From positions 4,135,454 through 4,199,453 of the forward strand of contig JAJEKV010000033.1 in the NCBI GenBank assembly GCA_021234155.1: a stretch of DNA of 64,000 nt, written 5' to 3'. This DNA is from Isoetes taiwanensis. Its lineage: Eukaryota; Streptophyta; Lycopodiopsida; Isoetales; Isoetaceae. Below, in pieces: positions 32,985 through 43,364 of the stretch. How positions within the stretch are numbered: position 1 is the first letter of the stretch; the number at the start of each line of letters is the position of its first letter. Made by a program: the position numbers and the translations under genes. The notes below the pieces were generated by a model, which saw only the letters and a list, made by a program, of their open reading frames with translations, did no database searches and was not told the origin of the DNA.

Positions 32985-33400
32985 TGGAAACCTCCCCAAC
33001 TTTCCTTGGAAACCTCCACAACTTTCCCTGGAAACCTCCCCAACTTTCCCTGGAAACCTCCCCAACTTTCCTTATACGACCTGGGGAGGTTTCCATATTA
33101 GAAAACAAAGGAGGTTTCCATGGTCATGGAAACTCCCCATCTTTCTATGGAAACCTCCCCATCTTTCCATGGAAACCTCCCCCATTTTCTTGGCACGACC
33201 AGGGGAGGTTTCCAATTAACAACACAGAGGTTTCCACGGAAAATGGGGGAGGTTTCCATAAAAATAAAAATAAAAATAAAAAGAAGCCTTGATCCTCGTG
33301 CGTCCACCTCGGTGGTTGCGTAAATTAATTACTTTGTTTTTATAATATTTTATGGGACCTCCCCAACTTTGCAAAGAAACTAGAGGAGGTTTCCAAAAAA
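32985..33400. repeat. Minisatellite of GGAAACCTCCCC in both orientations
   Basis: Four head-to-tail units of about 22 bp (GGAAACCTCCCCAACTTTCC) at 32990-33070, then alternating forward and reverse-complement copies of the GGAAACCTCCCC core at about 33083, 33110, 33148, 33171, 33203, 33246 and 33385. The reversed copies allow several alternative hairpins. Confidence 0.8.
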
Positions 33401-33789
33401 TGGTATAAAAGATTTAGAGTTTATCGTCATTGTAGCTTCTTTCTTCATCACGTAATTGCACCCCAACTATACATTATGCTTGGTCACCACTCGTCGGCCA
33501 CCTCATGGTTTTACAGGGCATAAAACCCTACTGCTCATCAATTACCTAGTACTTAATTTTACCAAGAAAACCATATCAGCTTGACCATAGGCACAAGCCA
33601 AACACTAACATGAAACCTTACATCCTTGAAGCATAATCAAAACTATTAAACATGAAACCTTTATGAACAAAATCAAAACTTGAGCATTTTATGTGGCACC
33701 CTTCTTGGACTTCTTGCTGGAGTTTATGTTTGTTGGTTTGGATCTTTTCAATTTGATTTCCACCTTACTCTCTTCTCGCTTGCTTCTGC
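33401..33789. other. No feature recognised
   Basis: AT-rich flank of the copia element without conserved coding sequence. Confidence 0.4.
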
Positions 33790-33794
33790 TGTTC

Positions 33795-34315
33795 TGTTAG
33801 AAAGATGAGGTCATTGCATAAGAGTGTGTCATGTGATATTCGAGCACATAAGGGGATTAGTGACCACATTTTGGCTCCCCTAGGCTAATGAGGATTCATA
33901 CAAGCATTCATGAGAAGCAGTGGCAGTGAATGCAAGAAAGAAAAGCTCTGAAATTGAAAAGTGGCGGGCAGGTACTACCCTGAGGTTGCTACGCCCGCCA
34001 GAAATCGCTTGGTACCCCCTGCCCGCCACTTAGGGTTTTGGGTTGACTGGTCAACGGTCAAAGTCAACGACAGCTGGAACTTACGGACAGCAGGGCATCC
34101 TATTATCTAGGCAAGTTGGAAAACTTTCTATATGAAGGGCATGCACGATTTGACAAGTGGATATGTCCAGATTGGCAAGAAAATATTCATATATATAGGG
34201 ATGATGGGGATAGATGTATGTATCTGTTGCAGATGAAGTGATAGGTGCGGGTTGGAAGAGGCAGAAGCTTATACTTGGTATACTTGAGTTCATATCCTAA
34301 GCTTTGATTCTAACA
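33795..34315 (+). repeat. 5' LTR of copia
   Basis: 521 bp. Compared with the 3' LTR it has 22 extra bases at 33897-33918. It contains a CATATATATAGGG stretch near 34189 that could be the TATA box, and an inverted pair GTGGCGGGC / GCCCGCCAC around 33960-34030. Confidence 0.95.
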
Positions 34316-34317
34316 TT

Positions 34318-34332
34318 TGGTATCAGAGCACA
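34318..34332 (+). other. Primer-binding site, initiator tRNA-Met
   Basis: TGGTATCAGAGC, two bases after the LTR, is the standard complement to the 3' end of plant initiator tRNA-Met. Confidence 0.92.
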
Positions 34333-34343
34333 GGTTGGGAGAT

Positions 34344-35260
34344 ATGTCTAGCCGTTTTGGAGCTGGATTGTTAGCAACAGTTGAAGTTTACAAAGGAGGG
34401 CCTGGTTTCCAGATCTGGAAGGATGCTGTGAAACATGTGTTGGAAGTAGAAGACTTGTGGGATCTTGTGGATCCTACTGCAGGTGTTGCAACCACAGTTG
34501 CAAGTTCCAGTGTTGTTAATGCCTCTGCTGCAAAGGGACAGGAAGGAGATGCTTTGCCAAGAGTGAAGAAGTTACCTCGAGAAAGCAAAGGGAGCTAGGG
34601 GTCGATCTAGTTTGGCCAAAGTGAAAGAGGCACAAGGAATCATTGCTTCAAAGGTTAGTCCTACAATTAGGCTAAAATTGAGAAACAAGAGTCCTAGGGA
34701 GATGTGGATGTTTATGCTCAAACATTATGAAGAGAAAACCTCATCACAAATAGATTTATTGGATAAAGAGCTCAAAAATCTTAAGTTACATGACGAGGAT
34801 GATGTCTCAGACTTTTTTAACAAGTTTGATAATATAGTGGCTGATCTTAGTGGGGCTGGAGTAGATCTCACTGAGAGATACCTGGTTTTAGCAGTTGTTA
34901 GAGCAATTGTAGATAATGATCACCGAAGTTTATTTATAAGAAACATTGCTAAGAACAGGGGAAGAGGTTTGAAACAATTATTAGAACGAGGTGGAGAGCA
35001 AAAAAGGGTTGTAAAAGGAGTTGAAGAGGAAACTGAAATTTTGTATCTTTGGTAAAAGACAAGATAAAATCATATGTTATTTCTGTCATGAACCTGGTCA
35101 TGTCAAAAGTAATTGTCCTAAGCTCAAGAAAAAAGAATTTTACTGCTACACATGTGGTGGTCAAGGCCACTTGGCATCTAAGTGTCCTACTCCAAGGGAA
35201 CTTGGAAGAGGTAGAGGCAGCTCTAGCAGAGGAAGAGGTGCATCAAGAGGTCGAGGGGAA
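34344..35260 (+). pseudogene. copia gag
   Basis: Begins at ATG 34344 (MSSRFGAGLLATVEVYKG). A frameshift near 34590 leads to the UBN2-type capsid segment (MWMFMLKHYEEKTSSQIDLL, KNLKLHDEDDVSDFFNKFDN). A second shift near 35000 leads to two zinc knuckles, CYFCHEPGHVKSNC and CYTCGGQGHLASKC, and an RG-rich tail. The intact product would package the RNA. Confidence 0.88.
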
Positions 35261-35569
35261 GGCAGGAAATCTGCTGGTGCTTTTATTGCACAAGAACACG
35301 AAGAAGGTGAAAAGATTGTTGATGAAGATGAGGTAAACTTGTCTGAATCGATTGTTGAAAATAAGAACAATGCTAACAAGTTATCTCATGCTCTTGTAGT
35401 TGATAGTGGAGCCGAAAGATCAGTAGTCCACTCGCCGCTTTCTTTGCTTAAAAATTTGGAACAAAGAGAAGCCAAAAGTGTGCAAGTAGGAAATGGAGCC
35501 TTGCAAAAGATTGAAGGAAGGGGATTATTGCAGCTATGGGATTTGGTAAGGAAATATAGTGAACATTAA
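35261..35569 (+). pseudogene. copia protease remnant
   Basis: Continues the zinc-knuckle frame: ALVVDSGAERSVVHSP near 35391-35440 carries the aspartic protease DSGA motif. The frame ends at 35569 before the protease is complete. Confidence 0.75.
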
Positions 35570-35639
35570 AAATGTTTTGTGTGTACACGAATTATCAAAA
35601 ATCTTATATCCATTAGCCGTTAGTTGATTTGGGTTCTGA

Positions 35640-36600
35640 GTAGTGTTTGATGATGTTGGCTATAACATATGGTTGAATAATGAAATTAAGTTTCATGCTA
35701 AGCGAGTTGGTAAACTATTTCAGTTTGAGCATGTCGATGATTTACCTTGTCAAATGTTGATGCTGTCAGAATTTGAGATATGGCACAATAGATTAGCACA
35801 CACTCATGCAAACAATCTCAAGTTATTAGCAAAGAAAGGACTCATCAAATATGAAAATGAGGAAAAAGGGCATATATGTGAAGGATGCATGCTAGGCAAA
35901 ATTAATAGATTGCCTTTCCTCAAAGCAAAGAAAAGAAGTAAGGAGATACTGGAATTGGTTCATACTGACTTGTGTGGACCTTTGAATGTCAGAGGTAGGA
36001 CAAGCAAAAGGTATTTTATCACATTCATTGATGATTATACCAGGAAATGTAAATGTTACTTGCTAGCCAACAAATCTCAAGCTTTGATAGCCTTCAAACA
36101 GTTTGTTGCTGAATCAGAAAGGCAAACAGGTAAGAAATTAAAGTGCATAAGATCTGATAGAGGGGGAGAGTATCTTTCAGCCAAGTTTAAGAGTTTTTGT
36201 ATTGCAAATGGCATCGAGAGACAATTAACATGTAGATACAAATCCCCAACAAAATGGAATAGCGTAAAAGAAGAAATAGGGGCGCTTATGAATGCAAAGT
36301 CAATGATTAAGAACGAAGGATTACCAAATTATTTATGGGAAGAAGCTTTATTGACAGCCCAATACCATACAAAATAAGCTGCCTTCATCAAGCTTGCAAG
36401 GAAATATTCCCGATTTAATGTGGTATGGAGAAGGTTCAAATTGATTATGAAAAATTTAAAGTTTATGGCTGCCCGGCTTATGTTCATAAACCGGATGAAC
36501 TCGGGAAAAAGCTTGATGCCAAAGCTGAGATTGGTTTTCTTGTAGGCTATGATAGCCACTCGAAGGCTATATAGAATTTTTATTCCGTAAAAATAAAAAT
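35640..36600 (+). pseudogene. copia GAG-pre-integrase and integrase
   Basis: GAG-pre-integrase motif IWHNRLAHTHANNLKLLA with CEGCMLGK. Integrase core: LVHTDLCGPL (first Asp), YFITFIDDYTRKC, then IRSDRGGEYLSAKF (second Asp). The expected glutamate segment is replaced by WNSVKEEIGALMNAK. Open for 244 codons (35643-36377), then shifted. The element could not integrate by its own enzyme. Confidence 0.85.
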
Positions 36601-36603
36601 ATT

Positions 36604-37709
36604 GTGATTAGTAGGGATGTGATATTCTGTGAAGATGTTTTGTACAAACATAGACATCAAGTTCAAAAGGAATTGCCTACTCCTCAAGCTTCACAGATGA
36701 TAAATAATCAAATTGATTATGAAGAGGAGGAGGAGGATAAAATAGATGGATTAGCTGCAGATCAAATACCTCAAACTCAGAGATCTGAAGCTGAAACAGA
36801 AGTTCTTGAAGCAGATAAAGCACCAGAGAAGAAGACTCGAAAGAGGAGAACAGAAGCACAAAGACTGCAAGATGAAATTAAATTTGACAAAGAAGTCTAT
36901 GGAAGAAATCCTTTAGGTGGAAGCAGAAGGTTGGAACCGCTGCAACCAAATCAAGCAGAGGATGACATTGAACAGATTATGGCAATAATTGAAGATATTG
37001 AAATACCCAGAATAGTTGAGCAAGCCTTAGAAAGTGTTAATGCAGAAGAATGGAAAAAGGCTATGCATGATGAGTTAAGCTCTTTTGCGATACTCATACT
37101 TATGATGTTGTTGAGCAACTTCTTTGGACAAAACATAGTTGGCGATAAATGGATTTTTAAAATCAAAACCAATGCGGATGGTTCACAAAAATATAAAAGC
37201 ACGTTTAGTGGCTCGGGGTTTACTCAAAAAACGGGGACAAGATTATGATGAAACTTATTCACCCATAGTAAAGCTCACTAGCCTAAGGGTATTGTTAAGT
37301 TTGGCCAATGCTCTTGACTATGAAATCCATCACATGGATGTGAAAACAAATGCTTTTAAATGCTATACTAGAGGAAGACATCTTCATGAAACAGGGCTCT
37401 GGTTTTGAGAAAGGAAACAATTTGGTTTGGAAATTGAATAGGGCAAGATATGGTTTGAAGCAAGCTCCAAGAGAATGGTATCTTTGCATAGACAATTTTC
37501 TAAGAGAGCAAGGGTTTGAAAAATTTCAAAATGATGGTAACTTATATAGATACAAAATAGAAGATAAATTTTGTATTATAGCCTTGTATGTAGATGACTG
37601 CATCATGGTTGCTAATTCCACTCAAGTTCTAGAAGTTTGCAAAAATATTCTACAAAGACAGATTCAAGATGACGACTTAGGGCCCTTGCAAAAATTTAAA
37701 GGGAATTGA
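36604..37709 (+). pseudogene. copia reverse transcriptase
   Basis: A charged linker (36604-37000) precedes KWIFKIKTNADG, VARGLLKKRGQDYDETYSP, HHMDVKTNAF, ARYGLKQAPREWY and the catalytic box ALYVDDCIMVAN near 37590. Split over at least three frames (breaks near 37190 and 37365). Confidence 0.88.
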
Positions 37710-38537
37710 GGTGATTAGAGACAGGAAAAAGCAGTTTTGAAACTAAAACAAAAAGGGCATATAGAAAATATGCTTAAAAGGTTCAATATGCAACAAGCTT
37801 GTAATTGTCAAAACTCCAATTGTACCGTGCCATCGCCTAACCGTAAAGTTAAAGGGTTAATGCATGATGAACCGAGTACATGACACAGTCCCATATCGTG
37901 CTCTAGTAGGGTCGATTACTAGGCCTGACATAACCTATCTTTGTCAATATCCTCGAAGCGGAAGATGCAAAGAATCCCGAAAAGGTTCACCGGTTGGTGC
38001 AAAAGAGTATTAAAATATCTCGAAAGGAACTCAAGATTATGGGATAACTTTCAATGATAATAATCTAGAAATGTATGCCTATTCGGATGCGGTCAAGCGG
38101 GGATCAAACGAAAGGAAGTCTACTACGGTTATGTAATTTTTCTTGGAGGAGGCACAATAAGTTGGAGAACCAAGAAATGCCACGCTATAGCCTTATCTTC
38201 GCCAAGTTGAATATGCAAACCTCATCTCTTTTGTCCGTGAGAAATAATTTGGCTCGAGAAGACTTCTAGAAGAGTTGGATATCAAACGATAAATCCTACA
38301 ACTATCTTTTTCGATAGCCAAAGTTGCATTGCAATAGTCAAAAATCCAGTTGAACATGAGAGAACTAAACATATTGAGTTAAGCTTGCATTACATCAGAG
38401 ATCAAGCAGCAAAGGGCAATATCCAAATGATGTATATCAGAACTGACAAACAAATAGCAGATGTTTTCACAAAAGGGCTTCCAGAAAGTAAGTTTACATT
38501 TTTTCAAAAGCAGTTAAAGATTAATTGCTTATGCAAT
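37710..38537 (+). pseudogene. copia RNase H remnant
   Basis: Readable pieces are TRPDITY-like sequence near 37918, SQSCIAIVKNPVEHERTKHI near 38320-38380, LHYIRDQAAKGNIQMMYIRT and ADVFTKGLPESKF near 38460-38490, which together are typical of the copia RNase H C-terminus. The 37800-38280 part is heavily garbled. Confidence 0.8.
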
Positions 38538-38547
38538 GAAGGAGGAG
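38538..38547 (+). other. Polypurine tract, copia
   Basis: GAAGGAGGAG immediately upstream of the 3' LTR. Confidence 0.8.
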
Positions 38548-39046
38548 TGTTAGAAAGATGAGGTCATTGCATAAGAGTGTGTCATGTGATATTCGAGCAC
38601 ATAAGGGGATTAGTGACCACATTTTGGCTCCCCTAGGCTAATGAGGATTAGTGGCAGTGAATGCAAGAAAGAAAAGCTCTGAAATTGAAAAGTGGCGGGC
38701 AGGTACTACCCTGAGGTTGCTACGCCCGCCAAAAATCGCTTGGTACCCCCTGCCCGCCACTTAGGGTTTTGGGTTGACTGGTCAACGGTCAAAGTCAACG
38801 ACAGCTGGAACTTAAGGACAGCAGGGCATCCTATTATCTAGGCAAGTTGGAAAACTTTCTATATGAAGGGCATGCACGATTTGACAAGTGGATATGTCCA
38901 GATTGGCAAGAAAATATTCATATATATAGGGATGATGGGGATAGATGTATGTATCTGTTGCAGATGAAGTGATAGGTGCGGGTTGGAAGAGGCAGAAGCT
39001 TATACTTGGTATACTTGAGTTCATATCCTAAGCTTTGATTCTAACA
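38548..39046 (+). repeat. 3' LTR of copia
   Basis: 499 bp, same ends as the 5' LTR, followed by the TSD copy TGTTC. Confidence 0.95.
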
Positions 39047-39051
39047 TGTTC

Positions 39052-40101
39052 CATATTTCTGAATTCTAATATGATATGTTCAAAAGCAACTACTGGTAAA
39101 TCTATTAAGCACTGTATGAATGCTCTTCGAAATTCCGTAAGATAGTCTTGCATTAATATCATGTCCCAGCTAGTAGGATTTACCACTTGAATCAAATACA
39201 TACAACGTTTCATCATACTCTTTTAAAAGGTTACATTAACCTTTAGGGTAAGTGGATGAGGGAACTCATTTCAGATATGTTGCCTGATTGTAGACTTTAG
39301 GTATTCAGGTCCTATTGTGTTTATTTAGATTGTAGATAGTAGATGCGTGGATAGAAGCTGACTGGGGCCTTCAGGAAAACCAAAATGGTTGACAATGGAT
39401 TTATGCTTGTGTGTATGTATGTACAGTGTGATAGTATGTATAGTGCATTTGAAAAACAAACCTTCTAAATTATGATTATACGATTCCGCATTGCCATGGG
39501 AAGCTCGGAAAAGGAAGGAAGCTGCTGTGAGAAGACGCCGATAACCGGTGCTGAAGGGGAAAGAGCCTTATATAGGCTCGTCCCTCCCCAGAATGGCGAT
39601 CCGATGGCTCGGATCGATGCGAATGTGTTCAATGCTCCTGCAAATTGCATGCCTCGCCTACAATTTTATATATTCTATGCATATCAAAATAGGATGTAAC
39701 ATACCATACCGACGACGATACCACTTCCATTAGAGTTATAAATATTGTTTGCACCTAAGGATATACTTAACTATGCCATTCTCTCAGTCTCAACATTTCT
39801 CTTGCAGTTTTAACTATGATTTTTGACTTTCTATATAGCTCCTGCACGACCAAAGTGAGACTAAGATACCATTAAAATATAGTGCCACAGAGTGAGAAAG
39901 ATCAAGTGAGAAAGGACATGAAAAAAGTGAGAGGATGGAGCTTATTCCTTCCATTCCTTTTTATCATTTCCTTCAACATATAAATTAGTATAAGTTTCAG
40001 GCTCCAATCGTTCTTCTCGACCAGTTCTATCCTTAATAACATCTTCTGCATACTAGATACATATGGTCTTGTAGCTTCTCAAAAGCCTGCTAGAAATGCA
40101 A
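39052..40101. other. Gene-poor flank with unassigned ORF
   Basis: A minus-strand open stretch at 39216-39028 (LTEFRRAFIQCLIDLPVVAF) looks protein-like and is cut by the copia insertion at its 3' end. No family is assigned. A second short open stretch at 39472-39699 is not recognised. The rest shows nothing. Confidence 0.3.
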
Positions 40102-40440
40102 ATTGATTTCTTTCTGTTTGGTCAAGGGTCCCTTATTTTGCCTCAAAGTGTCCGTTGTAATGTTCTGCTGTAGCTGCACAAATCTCGTTACCACACAAGG
40201 TAACATCTATTCTGTAAGATGTAAGGCATTTTCAAGGATAACAATTTGTTGTTCAAGACTTGTTGCAATTTGAACATTTCTGCTCTTCAATTTCATGGAT
40301 ATATTGTGATCAGTTGTGGAATTATATTTTGGAATTGCTGTCATCAGCAAATCAACATATAACCCAAATAGGCGATCAAGTGCACCTATCATTGGACCAG
40401 AAAGCTGATTGCTTATTAGAGCTGCCATAGCCTAAATTGA
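40102..40440 (-). pseudogene. Exocyst EXO84-like fragment
   Basis: Reads QLSGPMIGALDRLFGLYVDL, LLMTAIPKY, then LEQQIVILENALHLTE, an in-frame TAG, and MLPCVVTRFVQLQQNIT. This matches, by pattern, the part of plant EXO84 that continues 'LLANASLLADELLPR'. The stop replaces the Asp of the DE(L/M)LP motif. A TTTAG acceptor-like sequence precedes the fragment. EXO84 is a tethering-complex subunit for exocytosis. The assignment is from memory of the family and is moderately sure. Confidence 0.55.
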
Positions 40441-40822
40441 ATCCTATAGCTCAAACAATTACTCTTTATTAACAACCTACTCAGTTGCTTCAAACTTCAA
40501 TGTTTACTGAACCATGAGCTGCAATTATTCTGAAGTTGAACAGGCATATTCACCCATTATTCCTTAATCTACACCGTCCACAAAATTCCTCGTTTATGGG
40601 GTATGGATGTATAGAAATTATGATACTGTATAACAAGATTTGAAAAATACTATAAGATTTCAGGTAACATACTATATGGTGTTGATTTTGTACGTACAAA
40701 ACATAATTATAGGGGCTCTCGCTGCCCGAAGTCACCCCCGTGTGAATATACACCCAAACAAAAAGGGGTTTAAGGGTTTTAAGGTGTGTAATGTAATGGT
40801 TTGTATTATAACTTTAAAAAAA

Positions 40823-40843
40823 TTTTGCCCCTTCGGGGCAAAA
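40823..40843. repeat. Perfect GC-rich hairpin
   Basis: TTTTGCCCC (40823-40831) and GGGGCAAAA (40835-40843) with a three-base loop TTC. An isolated structure in AT-rich surroundings. Confidence 0.7.
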
Positions 40844-41080
40844 AAACAAACATTATATCATACTTGGAAGAAGAGCACTTAAACCATGTGCTTTGCCATG
40901 GCACATATGTTGTCGTATATTTAAAAAATGCCATCTTGGATACATATGTTATGGGGAATAATCAAACATCTCCACAAGTAAATAGAGTTAAGATTTGCCT
41001 TGCATAGGGTGTTATAGAATTGCAAGGCAACTTAAATGGATGGGCATAAACTCTGAAATGAACATAAATACTTGAGCACT

Positions 41081-41676
41081 TCAACTTCGAATAAGCACAA
41101 CTTTTACAAGAACTCGGGGTATTCTATGTTCCAATAAGGCCCCATTGCAAAAATCACTTGTATTTCTTGCTTCATAGCCTTGGGCCCATATGTATCTCAA
41201 CGATTGTAACGATCTAACTGTGGCTGCAATTCCAGCCTCAATAATAGGACAATCCCTGAGTTCAAGCTTCCTAAGCCTGAACCCCTCATTATTCTCTCCA
41301 ACACAGCCCAAAAGAAGCCACCTAATCTTTCCACCATATCTGCCAATGTGGGCTAAACTTCATTTGTAAGTCCACCATGGCGTATATAAATAGCCAAACG
41401 AACCATATTTGAACATCCCTCTAGCAAATTCTTCACGCCATCATCAAATGAAGGTGTGGTTCTCATGTCACCGAATGCAGATAATGCTGAACTGGTGATA
41501 TTTGATGCATAAATTGCAACGGACCTGAAACATCTGCAGTTTTGAGCCAGACAAAGTAGCCCCCAATGTGATACAAAACCATGCTGGTGCTCTAAATTTT
41601 CAATCTGAAGACTCCTAAGCTTTTTACAATGGTTGCCAAGCACTTCAAGTCCTGCATCTCCAATGATGTTTCGCAC
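41081..41676 (-). pseudogene. COI1-like F-box/LRR fragment (last exon)
   Basis: After an acceptor CTATATAG the exon begins VRNIIGDAGLEVLGNHCKKL, as in the third exon of COI1. It continues with VSHWGLLCLAQNC, VAIYASNITSSALSAF, FDDGVKNLLEGC and YIRHGGLTNE. A frameshift there leads to SLAHIGRYGGKIRWLLLGCV, a deletion of about 12 residues, then LRKLELRDCPI and SLRYIWAQGYEA. A second frameshift precedes MGPYWNIEYPEFL and a stop at 41104. COI1 is the leucine-rich repeat receptor in the SCF complex that binds jasmonate and JAZ proteins. Earlier exons were not found, so this is a broken fragment. Confidence 0.8.
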
Positions 41677-41699
41677 CTATATAGAAACATGAAATGAGA

Positions 41700-43364
41700 A
41701 ACAGAATTAACTGAGGTATCTCATGCGTTGAAATAATCGCTATATGAAGCATATCATTAGACCCTGTAATTAGATGAAATCCAGTCTTCTTGAAGCAAAT
41801 GTTGATTTTTCACGAGATTCTACCACATAATATGAGAAATAAAGAGTACAGATGCAGATGATGCCCAAGACTGAGAAAGCCGTCTGAAAGCACAATACCA
41901 CAAATTTCAAGGTACAAATTTTGGAAAGACGATAATGTAGCACAAATCCGAAGGGAAGGTCGGAAGGGAATGGTGAAGCTTCTTGGAAGGCACTAAATAA
42001 GTGCTCTCTGCTGTTGCTCTGTTATCGCCAAATAGGCTAAAATCCAGCTTAAGGGTTTCTGCCAACTGTGCTTTTGAGCTAGAAACCTATAGACGTCCTT
42101 TCGTTGTGCTACCATTCTTTGCAGAGCTTTCCTTTTCTGTAGTTGCTGAGCTGTTACTTCTTAAAATTGCAATCATGGCCACGAGGTCTCCTGACATAAC
42201 CTGGAATCTAAGAGCTCTGAGGGTTCTTCCAGTATTTGTGCTTCCTGCATTTTCTGATCTTTTCCTCTCCCATGCGAAAAAATCTTGCACAACTGGAGTA
42301 GAGAAATGCACCGGATGCTCTGAAGCCGTTTTTTCCTAGTTCTTCCATCTGCCATTTGCCTGACCCATTTTCATATCCATATCCATAGTTCTATCTGCTT
42401 CACTGCATCTGCAAGAGGGAGAAACTTATTAAATCTTTCTTCATGAACAATGGAAGCAAAGGAGCAGATTCCAAGATGCAGCCAGAAGGGAGCAGTGGCA
42501 AAATCCAATCCGGCAGGAAATACAATGTCATTATTTCTGATCTTGATTCCATTCCATACCCTAACAGCCGCCGTTCTTACCTTCGCTCCACCATACCCTA
42601 ACTGCCGGTCGTGCGCCAATAGTGAAGTGGAGAAGGAAAAAATAAACTAGCAAAGTCGAATGCTAGATCTTCAAACCCAATGTTAAATCTTATTCTTGAA
42701 GCCGAATGCTGAATCTTGAAGCATGTTCGAACCCTCCAGCATTTGTATTGCTTTCGATTCTTGCCTTCTTTCGTCTAACCCTAAAATAACCCTAAAACAT
42801 GATGGCAGGATGCTTGCATGCAAAACTCTGAAAATGGCAACTGAAATAAAAAGAGGGCTTTTGTTGTGAGCCCTTGGATGTTGGACCATTGAAAAAAAAA
42901 AGCTAAATAAACAACTAAAAAATGGTGCACTCTAGATGTACGCATTAGTACATCTATTCGAATACGCCATGAAATCTTAGGAAAACCTTTGTGAAAAGTG
43001 TACAAAAACACAAAGCAAACCCCCTGTTATTATGCTACATATTCATACCAGAAAACAACAGTTTGATACCAGGATAACGAATCGAATGGTAAATTGGATC
43101 ATTTCAATAGTCAGATTTTCAAGACGTGCTCTGGCAGCTAAGCCTCGGGACGGATAAACCATAGTGCTGACATGGCGTTTCATTATTCGACAACTTGATC
43201 TTTTGCAAGAACCCATTGACTTATTCAAAACGTAGAAACATAGCCAAAAAACAATTTGATTATATATGCGCTGCTATAATGACGCAGTTATGTGCAGCAG
43301 GCATAAGTTACCTTAGATTATTCTTGTTGACAAAAAGTGGTGCATAACTTGCCATTTCCACAAC
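41700..43364. other. No recognised gene
   Basis: Several short open frames (for example 42001-42339 plus, 42371-42619 minus) match no family I know. The sequence ends at the LTR start at 43365; the bases just before it are ACAAC, the expected position of a TSD copy. Confidence 0.4.

Larger units (their letters stand above)
33795..39046 (+). mobile_element. Ty1/copia LTR retrotransposon
   Basis: 5.25 kb. LTRs of 521 and 499 bp begin TGTTAG and end CTAACA. A perfect 5-bp TSD, TGTTC, lies at 33790-33794 and 39047-39051. The order gag, protease, integrase, RT, RNase H identifies Ty1/copia. The LTRs differ by a 22-bp indel and two substitutions, so the insertion is young, but the coding region is broken by many small indels. 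Confidence 0.96.

Noticed and set aside
33795-34315. Copia and gypsy LTRs being related because both begin TGTTAG
   Set aside because: Beyond the first six bases the LTRs do not align, and gene order and PBS differ.
40823-40843. Rho-independent terminator
   Set aside because: The surrounding DNA is eukaryotic, with introns and plant retroelements; no upstream operon exists.
42001-42339. Open frames near 42.0-42.6 kb as host genes
   Set aside because: Overlapping open frames on both strands with no family resemblance and no clear splice structure.
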